DNA of 64,000 nt from G965279355 sp965279355 (lineage in GTDB: Bacteria; Pseudomonadota; Alphaproteobacteria; CACIAM-22H2): positions 1,240,001 to 1,304,000 of the forward strand of contig OZ257155.1 of assembly GCA_965279355.1 (NCBI GenBank), written 5' to 3'. Within the stretch, counting starts at the first letter, position 1. Each line of letters opens with the position of its first letter. The translations under genes and the position numbers were made by a program. The notes under the pieces are model-generated. The model was not told the DNA's origin. It worked only from the letters and a program-made list of their open reading frames with translations, and made no database searches. This document shows positions 57,406 to 64,000 of this stretch, one piece after another.

Positions 57406-58506
57406 ATGAAAGCCTCTCTCTTCTGCACCACACGCTACGACGGTCCTTCGAAGAAAGGCGTCTGGCCGGTTCCTGCCGCTGACTATTCCGCCGAAATCGC
57501 CCAGAAATCTGTCGACCGGACCCTCTCGCAAATCCGCCTCGGCGACGATCTCGGCTTCGACTATGTGACGGTGGCCGAACATCACTTCGCGCCGTTCTCG
57601 ATGTCGCCCAACCCGCTGATCCTGGCGGGCGCACTGACACAGACCCTACGCAACGCAAAGCTCGCTTTGCTCGGCCCTGACCTGCCGATCCTCAATCCGA
57701 TCCGTGTTGCGGAAGAGCTCGCCATGCTCGATACGATGTCGGGCGGACGCATCATCGCCGGGTTGATGCGCGGCTCGCCGAACGAATACGTTACCTACAA
57801 CATCAACCCTGCGGAATCCCGCGAACGCTTTCAGGAGGGGCTGGAGCTGATTCGCATGGCGTGGACCGAGCCACAGCCGTTCGGCTGGCAGGGCAAGTAC
57901 TACGAATATCGCACCGTCTCGATCTGGCCGCGTCCGGTGCAAAAACCACATCCGCCGATCTACATCTCGGCGGCGACGCCGGAATCAGGCGAATTCGCGG
58001 CCCGCAACCATCTGGGTGTAGGCTTTGCGTTCACCACACTGCAGATCGCGACCAAGGCTGCGGCCTACTATCGCGAAAAGGCGAATGAAGTCGGCTGGAA
58101 GCCTACGCCCGACGACGTGATCTATCGCCTGTCGTTCCACTGCGCCGAAACCGATGAGCAGGCGATCGATGAGCTGATGTCCGCGGGAATGCAAGCAGCC
58201 CTCGGCCTCAGCATGACCAACAAGGCCATCGAATCCGCGGTCGCCGGTTCCGGCTACTACGGCCGCGACGTTGACACACAGCGCGCACGGCTGCAATCGC
58301 GCGGCGAAATCCATGAGCGGATCGAGAAAGGCCAGTTGCTTGCCGGGAGCCCGGAAACAATCCTGAAGCAGATCATCCGGGTCCGCGACGAGATCGGCGC
58401 CGGCATGCTCGATCTCACGCTCGGCGCGCCTCAACTGGGCGACAAGACCCGGCGCTCGATTGAAATGTTCGGCACCAAAGTGCTGCCGCAGATGCGGGCT
58501 CTCTAA
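57406..58506 (+). CDS. LLM-class flavin-dependent oxidoreductase
   Basis: A 366-residue bacterial luciferase-like monooxygenase or reductase. KSVDRTLSQIRLGDDLGFDYVTVAEHHF is the typical first barrel region, LALLGPDLPILNPIRVAEELAMLDTMSGGRIIAGLMRG the flavin and phosphate-binding block, and KPHPPIYISAATPESGEFAARNHLGVGF the later one. It would use reduced FMN or F420 supplied by another enzyme. It precedes a hydrolase-like gene by 17 bases and lies in a catabolic region, so monooxygenation of an organic substrate is likely (inference). Confidence 0.9.
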   Translation: MKASLFCTTRYDGPSKKGVWPVPAADYSAEIAQKSVDRTLSQIRLGDDLGFDYVTVAEHHFAPFSMSPNPLILAGALTQTLRNAKLALLGPDLPILNPIRVAEELAMLDTMSGGRIIAGLMRGSPNEYVTYNINPAESRERFQEGLELIRMAWTEPQPFGWQGKYYEYRTVSIWPRPVQKPHPPIYISAATPESGEFAARNHLGVGFAFTTLQIATKAAAYYREKANEVGWKPTPDDVIYRLSFHCAETDEQAIDELMSAGMQAALGLSMTNKAIESAVAGSGYYGRDVDTQRARLQSRGEIHERIEKGQLLAGSPETILKQIIRVRDEIGAGMLDLTLGAPQLGDKTRRSIEMFGTKVLPQMRAL

Positions 58507-58523
58507 GTCGAAGGATCGGTACC

Positions 58524-59168
58524 ATGACAGCCCTTTCCATCACCCCGCCTCTCTCCGCGCCCCTGCTTGATGTCGATGGTCTGCGTTACAGCGACACTGG
58601 ACAGGGCGATGCTTTGATTGTGCTCAACGGGAGCAGCACCCAAGGCGATGCCCGGATGCACTCCCTGCTGACCAAAGAGCGCCGGCTGATCGCGTTCGAC
58701 GGACTCAAGCTGAGTGAACAGCAGCCGCAGAAGCTTGCCGCGGGCTTAAACAAGGCGATTGCCGGGATCGGCCTGGATCGCGTCAGCCTGATCGCGCATG
58801 GCGTCGGCGCGCAGCTCGCACTGTGGATGGCGCTGGAAAACCCCAAGGCGATTGACACGCTGGTGCTGATGGCACCGATAGCGCTGAGTACCGATATCGC
58901 GTCGCAGAATACAGACTTGGAAAGTCGGCTCGGCGAGTTGACCATGCCAATTCTGGCACTGTTTGGCACCCGGGACACCGTCGTGCCGACCGGCATGGCG
59001 CGTCTCTACGCCAGCCTCCTGCCCAAATGCTTCACCACGATGGTCTACAATGCCACCCATACGATGGACGGCGACCGGCCAGAAGCCGTGGCCGCGATCG
59101 TCAGTGAATTTCTAAGGCATCGCGAAGGTTTTGTCGTCAACCGGAACAGCGGCCTCCTCCATCCCTGA
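58524..59168 (+). CDS. Alpha/beta-hydrolase-fold protein lacking the nucleophile serine
   Basis: A 214-residue protein of alpha/beta-hydrolase shape (GQGDALIVLNGSS start, LFGTRDTVVPTGMARL acid region, TMVYNATHTMDGDRPEA histidine region). The nucleophile elbow reads LIAHGVGAQLALWM, with Gly in place of the Ser of GHSMG. The classical triad is therefore incomplete. Its C-terminus (EFLRHREGFVVNRNSGLLHP) matches that of the intact hydrolase at 60320 (DFIRRGEAFIVNPGELLD), so they are relatives. It may bind rather than hydrolyse the shared ligand, or use another chemistry. Confidence 0.8.
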   Translation: MTALSITPPLSAPLLDVDGLRYSDTGQGDALIVLNGSSTQGDARMHSLLTKERRLIAFDGLKLSEQQPQKLAAGLNKAIAGIGLDRVSLIAHGVGAQLALWMALENPKAIDTLVLMAPIALSTDIASQNTDLESRLGELTMPILALFGTRDTVVPTGMARLYASLLPKCFTTMVYNATHTMDGDRPEAVAAIVSEFLRHREGFVVNRNSGLLHP

Positions 59169-59211
59169 CCGTCCGCTTTGCCCGGACGGCGGCGCGGGAT
59201 AAGGTGGCTAT

Positions 59212-60171
59212 ATGCCGCGTGAAAAAATCCCGCCGGAACTGCTCGGCAGCATCTCGGTATTTGTGCAGGTCGGACGAAGCGACAGCTTCACGTCCGCTGC
59301 CCGGAAGCTGAATATTTCCGCGTCCGGCGTCAGCCGGTCAATCTCCCGACTGGAAGAGCGGCTCGGCGTCCAGCTTGTCGACCGCACTACACGCAGCATC
59401 AATCTTACTGCCGACGGGCTGGTCTACTTCGAGCGCTGCAAACACATCCTGAACGAGCTCGCAGAAGCCGAAGACGAGATCATTCACTCGCGCAGCGAGC
59501 CCAGCGGCCGTCTGCGGGTCAGGCTTCCTCGGACCTTCGGACGCTCCGTCATCGTCCCTGTGCTCGGAAAATTCATCGCGCGCTATCCACGCGTACAAGT
59601 GGATGTGCGGATGGTCACCGGCGTCATCGATACGATCGAGCAAGGAACGGACGTGGCGATTCAACTCGGCAAGCCACGCGACGCTCGATTGATCGCGCGG
59701 AAGCTCTGGCCGATCAATTACGTTCTCTGCGCTTCCCCGGACTATCTGAAGCAACACGGTACACCTGACACGCTGGGTGATTTCGAAAAGCATCGCTGTT
59801 TGACATACATCCACACTGAATCGGGCGCCTACCGCGAATGGACTTTATCCGATCATGGCAAGCTCATCCACTTCACGCCTGCCGGCGCCCTCAATATCGA
59901 TGATGTGCACGCACTGGTCGATGCCGCGATCGCAGGCGCCGGCATCGCCTATCTGATGGATTTCGTGATCCGCGATGCGGTCATCGCGGGCAAGCTCAAG
60001 ATCGTGATGCCGCGATACGCCTATGCCGGCCAGACTTCCTACATCGTCTATCCGCCCAATCGGTTCCAATCCAATCGCGTCAAGGTTTTCGTCGAATTCC
60101 TCCGGGAACTTACGCCGGCGGGCCCCCTTCCGGCGCTCAAGGATTTGACGAGAAACGAGCGATCCCGCTGA
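59212..60171 (+). CDS. LysR-family transcriptional regulator
   Basis: A 319-residue LysR regulator. The N-terminal helix-turn-helix spans residues about 7-66 (LGSISVFVQVGRSDSFTSAARKLNISASGVSRSISRLEERLGVQLVDRTTRSINLTADG), followed by the linker helix and the periplasmic-binding-like effector domain. The start MPREKIPPELLGSI gives the normal family N-terminus. It is read in the same direction as, and 148 bases before, the operon beginning at 60320, which it probably controls. Confidence 0.93.
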   Translation: MPREKIPPELLGSISVFVQVGRSDSFTSAARKLNISASGVSRSISRLEERLGVQLVDRTTRSINLTADGLVYFERCKHILNELAEAEDEIIHSRSEPSGRLRVRLPRTFGRSVIVPVLGKFIARYPRVQVDVRMVTGVIDTIEQGTDVAIQLGKPRDARLIARKLWPINYVLCASPDYLKQHGTPDTLGDFEKHRCLTYIHTESGAYREWTLSDHGKLIHFTPAGALNIDDVHALVDAAIAGAGIAYLMDFVIRDAVIAGKLKIVMPRYAYAGQTSYIVYPPNRFQSNRVKVFVEFLRELTPAGPLPALKDLTRNERSR

Positions 60172-60202
60172 TATCTCAATCCGGTATCTATGCGTGCCGG
60201 TC

Positions 60203-60250
60203 ACAGGTGTTTTGTCGGGACAGGTATTTCACCGGCCATAGGTGGCCGGT
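60203..60250. promoter_or_regulatory. Direct and inverted repeats upstream of the ferredoxin operon
   Basis: ACAGGTGTTT (60203-60212) and ACAGGTATTT (60220-60229) are near-identical direct repeats 17 bases apart, followed directly by the inverted pair ACCGGCC (60231-60237) and GGCCGGT (60244-60250). They fill the space between the LysR gene and the hydrolase operon, as expected for regulator-binding sites. No protein has been matched to them. Confidence 0.4.
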
Positions 60251-60319
60251 ACTCTTCGAATCACAGGAAAAATTGCGCGGCAGGCTGCTTTGCGGCGGGC
60301 CGAACGCTTGGGAGAACGC

Positions 60320-61132
60320 ATGGCGCCCGTCGCCCCTCAATTCACGAGGACTGTCGCTCATCACAGCAAGGGGCCGCTGACTGTCTTTACGGCCGGCGAA
60401 GGTCCTGACGTCGTGTGCTTCCATCCGGCGGCTGGATTGGAAATTCGATCTGTCGCACACCGATTGGCAAAGACGCACCGCGTCTGGCTGCCGGTCGTAC
60501 CCGGTTACGACGACACCCCACTTCTTCCGGGTGTCGATACCATGTCCTGTGTTGCCGATGTCATGGCGGAGTTCATCGAGAAGACGATCGGCGGCGTGGT
60601 CGACGTCGTTGGACACTCCATGGGCGCCCGCCTCGGTGCCTGGCTTACGGTTCAAGCCCCTGAAAAGGTCGGACAGCTCGTCCTGATGGCGCCCTCAGGA
60701 TTTCGTCCGATCGGTGCGCCGCCGGTGAGCTTCGACCCCGCGACCTTCCTGAAGCAGCTCTATGCACATCCTGAAAAACGCCCGCCCGATACTCGCACCC
60801 CTGCCGCGCGCGAAGCCAATCGCAAGGTGTTCCAGCATTATGGCGGCGGCGCCCTACGCGACACCGCGCTGGATGCTCGTATCGGCGAGATCGAAAAGCT
60901 AACGCTGCTGATCCAGGGCACCTGCGACGTTCGCGTGCCCGCGGAATCGGTGCAGGAGCTGAAGGGAAAGATTCGCAACTCGACTATCGTTTATATCTAC
61001 GACGCCGCGCACTCGCTTGAAGTCGATCAGCCCGAACGGGTCGCGGAGGTCGTCGAAGACTTCATCCGGCGCGGCGAGGCCTTCATCGTCAATCCAGGAG
61101 AACTGCTCGATCGGATCGCCGACGCGGTCTGA
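60320..61132 (+). CDS. Alpha/beta-fold hydrolase with intact triad
   Basis: A 270-residue hydrolase; the ATG at 60320 has GGGAG 6 bases upstream, whereas the longer frame from GTG 60242 has no such signal. GPDVVCFHPAAGLE is the oxyanion loop, VDVVGHSMGARLGAWL the nucleophile elbow (Ser intact), LIQGTCDVRVPAESVQEL the acid and YDAAHSLEVDQPERVAEV the histidine. It is the first gene of a six-gene operon with a small protein, ferredoxin, dioxygenase-like protein and transporter. It may open a ring-cleavage or ester intermediate (inference). Its C-terminus resembles the degenerate paralogue at 58524. Confidence 0.87.
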   Translation: MAPVAPQFTRTVAHHSKGPLTVFTAGEGPDVVCFHPAAGLEIRSVAHRLAKTHRVWLPVVPGYDDTPLLPGVDTMSCVADVMAEFIEKTIGGVVDVVGHSMGARLGAWLTVQAPEKVGQLVLMAPSGFRPIGAPPVSFDPATFLKQLYAHPEKRPPDTRTPAAREANRKVFQHYGGGALRDTALDARIGEIEKLTLLIQGTCDVRVPAESVQELKGKIRNSTIVYIYDAAHSLEVDQPERVAEVVEDFIRRGEAFIVNPGELLDRIADAV

Positions 61133-61147
61133 GCACGGAGGAGGCAT

Positions 61148-61408
61148 ATGAAGTTCTCGCAAACCCATCACATGTCCGACACGCCTATCCAGGAGCTTGG
61201 CCTGGGGTGCCCGATTTCCAATCAGCACTTCGATGCGCAGAAGGCGGCGATGCTGTATCCCACCTATATCGACACCAAGGTACAGGTGGGCAAGATGCCG
61301 GACGATTTCGTGATGCAAAGCAAGCACTTGCTCAACGATAGCGTGTTTCCGCAGGTCAAAAGCCTTGGCGTCGGCCAGTTGAACAATGCCGTGACGGCCG
61401 CGCAGTAA
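61148..61408 (+). CDS. Small protein of unknown function in the ferredoxin operon
   Basis: An 86-residue protein with a good GGAGGAGG ribosome-binding sequence. It begins MKFSQTHHMSDTPIQELGLGCPISNQHFDAQKAAM; no signal peptide, no membrane span, one cysteine. I recognise no family. The tight spacing on both sides (15 and 16 bases) shows it is part of the operon, perhaps a small subunit or effector of the ferredoxin-dependent enzyme. The sequence is neither low-complexity nor repetitive. Confidence 0.7.
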   Translation: MKFSQTHHMSDTPIQELGLGCPISNQHFDAQKAAMLYPTYIDTKVQVGKMPDDFVMQSKHLLNDSVFPQVKSLGVGQLNNAVTAAQ

Positions 61409-61424
61409 GAGTACGGGAGGAACA

Positions 61425-61778
61425 ATGCCGAAAGTCCGCGTCCTTAACCGCGACGATCAATCCATCACCGTCAAGCAGGGGCGTACCGTGCTCGTCGGTG
61501 CCAATGAATCCAACGCTAGGTGGCGCGCGTATTGCGGCGGCATGGCGCTCTGTGGCACGTGCTGCATGATCGTTGTCGACGGCGAGCTCGCCCCACCGAA
61601 CGACATCGAGCGCTATTTCATCGAGGGTTGGGGTTATCACCCGAATTACCGCCTGGGCTGCCAGGCGAAGGTGACAGGCGATGTCTCTGTGATCTCCTGC
61701 GATCAGGAGGGTTACGAGAAAGAGGCTGTGCTCAAGGCCTACGATGCAGCCTGCGCCAAGATCCGCGTCAAGGCATGA
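61425..61778 (+). CDS. 2Fe-2S ferredoxin
   Basis: A 117-residue plant/adrenodoxin-like ferredoxin. Cys37, Cys43 and Cys46 (spacing C-x5-C-x2-C in YCGGMALCGTCC) plus Cys79 in RLGCQ are the four cluster ligands; Cys47 is an extra cysteine next to the cluster. The first half (VRVLNRDDQSITVKQGRTVLVGANESNARWRAYC) is a beta-grasp. The C-terminal 30 residues beyond the fold are lengthened compared with most ferredoxins. It must supply electrons to an oxygenase or reductase in or near this operon. Confidence 0.9.
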   Translation: MPKVRVLNRDDQSITVKQGRTVLVGANESNARWRAYCGGMALCGTCCMIVVDGELAPPNDIERYFIEGWGYHPNYRLGCQAKVTGDVSVISCDQEGYEKEAVLKAYDAACAKIRVKA

Positions 61779-61806
61779 CCGCACACGACCAGCAATGGAG
61801 GGTACG

Positions 61807-62457
61807 ATGACCGATGCACGCAATCCCCAGTTGAACGCTGAGTCATACGCGCTTCTGAAAGCCGTCGCCGGCAACAAGGCGGCGATGCTGACGATGGACC
61901 TGATGTCCGAGGAATCGAAGCTGCGCTACCGCAGCTTCTACCCCTGCGGCGACATGCTGATCGGCCTTCGCTATCACGAGCCGAATCCCGACCGCCAGGG
62001 CTTCAAGAACGGGAACCAGCTCAAGATCATCAACGGCAGGATCGTGACCGAACCCCGTCAGGATGTGCAGTTCGTGCCGCCGCTGGTGCCCCACCATACG
62101 GAGCACGTCTACGGCTTCTGGCACATCAACGACCAGCAGGAGATGTCGATTAACATGAAGCTAGAGGGTGGCCGCCGGCTGATCGTGCTGATCGAGGGGT
62201 TCCCGGAGGCCGGTCGCAAGGACCGATTCGCCTGGTACTGTCTGAAATGCCTCAACCCGCTGTTTATGACCGAGGTCGAAACCCACAAGGTTGGGCTTCC
62301 TGGCTATTACGCGAAGCAGGACGACGCGTTCGACCTGTTCAACAACGATACGTCGCTGCGCACCTGCCGCGAATGCGGCACGGAGCATCCAACGGCCTAT
62401 TCGATCTTTCCGTGGAAAGACAATCCAGACGAAAAAGCCGCGCGATTGGAATGGTAA
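61807..62457 (+). CDS. 3-hydroxyanthranilate dioxygenase-like protein with two CxxC pairs
   Basis: A 216-residue protein, unrecognised by name but with a distinctive C-terminal half: FVPPLVPHH, then EAGRKDRFAWYCLKCLNPLF and TCRECGTEHP. This parallels 3-hydroxyanthranilate 3,4-dioxygenase, which has LLPPxVPHSPQR, LDGFxWYCxxC and CxxCGxxHP. Cys145, 148, 187 and 190 form a rubredoxin-like site. The cupin iron ligands are not clearly conserved: a His occurs in RYHEPNPD but the Glu at the expected distance is absent. It may be a ring-cleaving dioxygenase with altered active site or a related metal protein. Confidence 0.6.
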   Translation: MTDARNPQLNAESYALLKAVAGNKAAMLTMDLMSEESKLRYRSFYPCGDMLIGLRYHEPNPDRQGFKNGNQLKIINGRIVTEPRQDVQFVPPLVPHHTEHVYGFWHINDQQEMSINMKLEGGRRLIVLIEGFPEAGRKDRFAWYCLKCLNPLFMTEVETHKVGLPGYYAKQDDAFDLFNNDTSLRTCRECGTEHPTAYSIFPWKDNPDEKAARLEW

Positions 62458-62494
62458 GTCATCCAAGCATACAGAAAAATAACGAGGGGGAAAC

Positions 62495-63526
62495 ATGATC
62501 AATCACTGGAAAAAGAGCTTGTTAAGGTCCGTCGTAGCGGCAACCGCCCTATGCGCCATCTCGATTGCAGCACAGGCGCAGGAGTTGGCACAGGCGCAGC
62601 CGACCCGCATCAAGGTTGCCATGGCGAACACTGAACTGGCGCAGAACGCGGCCCTGTTTGCCGCCATCAAGGGTGGCACGCTCGCCGAAGAAGGTCTGGC
62701 CGCAGAAGTAGTCTATTTCCGTTCATGGACCGAACCGGTTCAGGCGATCGCAAGCGATTCCGCACAGTTCGCCCTCACTGCCGCAAGCCTGATCCGTGCC
62801 GTGGCGGGCCAGAACGCGCCAGTTCGGCTGGTGGCGATGCTGTCCACCCGGTTCCCCTACGAATTCGTGGTGAAGAAGGGCAGCGGCATCAAAACGATGG
62901 CCGACCTCAAGGGAAAGACCATTCAGACGGTCAGGCCGGGCGAGACGCTCGACAACATCTGGCGACAGCTTCTGGCCGACGCGAACATGACCGTCAGCGA
63001 TATCAAGCGCGTGGAAAGCTTCAACGGGCTTGGCTCGCTGATCGCCGGAACGGTCGACGTGGCGAACGTCAATGACACGCATATCGTCCGCGTGCGCGAG
63101 GCCGGGCTCGAGACGTTCCTGGACTACACGGAATGGCGCGAAAAGAAGGGCCTCGGGAGCACGGCTGGAGCGAATCTCGGCTGGGGAACCTCCACTAAAC
63201 TGATGCGCGAAAATCCCGCCGTCGTGCGCGGCTTCCTGCGTGCGCTGGTCAAGGCGAACGAGCGCCTGATCAAGGACAGGGAGTTCGCATACTCTGTCCT
63301 GGGCGAAAAGCCGTTTGGCGTCGAAAAAGAGGCGCAGGAGTGGGTCTACGGCCGGCACAAAGACCACTGGATCGTCCGCATGGATTTCTCCAAGGGTGAT
63401 GCCAAGTTCGATGCCGAGATGATCGAGATAGCCATGGAACGCCCCAAAGGCTCCATCAAGCAAAGCGACTTCGCAGCCGAAGAGCCCATCACCGGCATCC
63501 TGAAAGAGCTTAAGGTTACCCATTGA
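62495..63526 (+). CDS. NMT1/SsuA-type ABC transporter substrate-binding protein
   Basis: A 343-residue periplasmic binding protein. Signal peptide to AAQAQEL. TRIKVAMANTELAQNAALFAAIKGGTLAEEGLAAEVVYFRSWTEPVQAIASDSAQFALTAASLI is the typical NMT1/SsuA start seen in receptors for sulfonates, thiamine precursors and aromatic acids. MADLKGKTIQTVRPGETLDNIWRQLLADANM is the second block. Its stop shares a base with the ATPase start (TGATG). It probably delivers the substrate of the operon's enzymes. Confidence 0.9.
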   Translation: MINHWKKSLLRSVVAATALCAISIAAQAQELAQAQPTRIKVAMANTELAQNAALFAAIKGGTLAEEGLAAEVVYFRSWTEPVQAIASDSAQFALTAASLIRAVAGQNAPVRLVAMLSTRFPYEFVVKKGSGIKTMADLKGKTIQTVRPGETLDNIWRQLLADANMTVSDIKRVESFNGLGSLIAGTVDVANVNDTHIVRVREAGLETFLDYTEWREKKGLGSTAGANLGWGTSTKLMRENPAVVRGFLRALVKANERLIKDREFAYSVLGEKPFGVEKEAQEWVYGRHKDHWIVRMDFSKGDAKFDAEMIEIAMERPKGSIKQSDFAAEEPITGILKELKVTH

Positions 63527-64000
63527 TGGACGGCACTGCGGTCGCCGCAATGAACCGGCTAGAGCTGGCGGGGATCTACAAGTCCTTCCAGACCGACAAG
63601 GGCCCGCTTTCCGTCATCGAAGGCATCAGCTTTACCCAAAGGCCGGGTGAGCTGGTTTCGATTGTCGGCGCGAGCGGATCGGGCAAGACGACGTTGCTTC
63701 GGATCATTGCGGGGCTCGAGAAGCCCGATAGCGGCAGTATCCTTCTCAACGGGAAAGTTGTTACCGAACCAGGTCCGGACCGGGCGATGATCTTTCAGCA
63801 GTTCGGCCTGATGCCATGGCTGAATGTGCTGGACAATGTCCTGTTTGGCCTGAAGACCAGTCCGTTTCCGGCAAAGGAGCGTCTGGACCGGGCGCGCGAT
63901 GCAATAAGTCGCGTCGGCTTGACCGAATTCGAGGATTTCTTCCCGAAATCGCTGTCCGGCGGCATGCAGCAGCGGGTCGGCATCGCCCGCGCGCTGGCTG
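63526..64000 (+). CDS. SsuB/TauB-type ABC transporter ATPase (truncated by window edge)
   Basis: The first 158 residues of an ABC ATPase. Translation from the ATG at 63526: Walker A GASGSGKTT (about residues 44-52), Q-loop in MIFQQFGLMPWLNVLDNV, and signature LSGGMQQRVGIARALA. The Q-loop region and LMPWL wording are typical of nitrate/sulfonate/taurine-type ATPases. The permease should follow outside the window. It overlaps the binding-protein gene by one stop base, so the transporter is read as one unit with the ferredoxin genes. Confidence 0.93.
   Translation, partial: MDGTAVAAMNRLELAGIYKSFQTDKGPLSVIEGISFTQRPGELVSIVGASGSGKTTLLRIIAGLEKPDSGSILLNGKVVTEPGPDRAMIFQQFGLMPWLNVLDNVLFGLKTSPFPAKERLDRARDAISRVGLTEFEDFFPKSLSGGMQQRVGIARALA

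Overview
This is 64 kb of GC-rich, densely packed bacterial chromosome. The style points to an alphaproteobacterium, probably Rhodospirillales- or Hyphomicrobiales-like: glnB-glnA pair, alphaproteobacterial-type ParE, many ABC and Bug-type solute-binding proteins, a MarR/LysR-controlled catabolic repertoire, and a tRNA-His with an encoded extra 5' G and 3' CCA. The genus is inference. No insertion sequence, integrase, prophage or CRISPR array was seen.

Layout. 1-2925: the end of a surface-sugar cluster (radical SAM fragment, heptose-1-P nucleotidyltransferase, heptose-7-P kinase) plus a Nudix hydrolase. 2922-5343 (minus): alpha/beta hydrolase and glucose-6-phosphate isomerase. 5507-17870: a coherent catabolic locus with a DHDPS-family aldolase/lyase, a MarR repressor with a perfect palindromic operator inside a divergent promoter region, two near-identical Tat-exported solute-binding proteins, an intrinsic terminator, livHMGF, a KRCGH-type lyase of the isocitrate lyase/PEP mutase superfamily, and hydantoinase/oxoprolinase A and B subunits. 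18103-22846: a Gld-like ABC exporter with two accessory proteins. 22905-27916 (minus): two cyclophilins, a DUF3750 protein, a lone molybdenum hydroxylase large subunit and a phosphoribosyltransferase; a divergent amidohydrolase follows. 29804-34335 (minus): tRNA-His and the giant helicase Lhr.

34711-43448: small conserved proteins, an AbrB-type membrane protein, an aminotransferase, glnB-glnA with a candidate sigma-54 promoter and an internal attenuator, two DUF5985 membrane proteins, a gamma-glutamyltransferase-like protein and the ribosome-rescue factor ArfB. 43452-47459 (minus): a soluble four-PAS hybrid histidine kinase with a single-domain response regulator. 47511-54259: thioesterase, parE, two tandem paralogous lipoproteins, a hydrolase, a DEAD-box RNA helicase behind a clear promoter and long leader, a stand-alone AsnC-type domain and a CWC cysteine-rich protein.

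54322-64000: a second catabolic region with three tandem orphan Bug-type binding proteins, an LLM flavin oxidoreductase, an alpha/beta-hydrolase-fold protein lacking its nucleophile serine, a LysR regulator, then a tight operon of a catalytically intact relative of that hydrolase, an 86-residue unknown, a 2Fe-2S ferredoxin, a protein resembling 3-hydroxyanthranilate dioxygenase with two CxxC pairs, and an NMT1/SsuA-type transporter that runs off the window. This last operon is the best candidate for an undescribed pathway.
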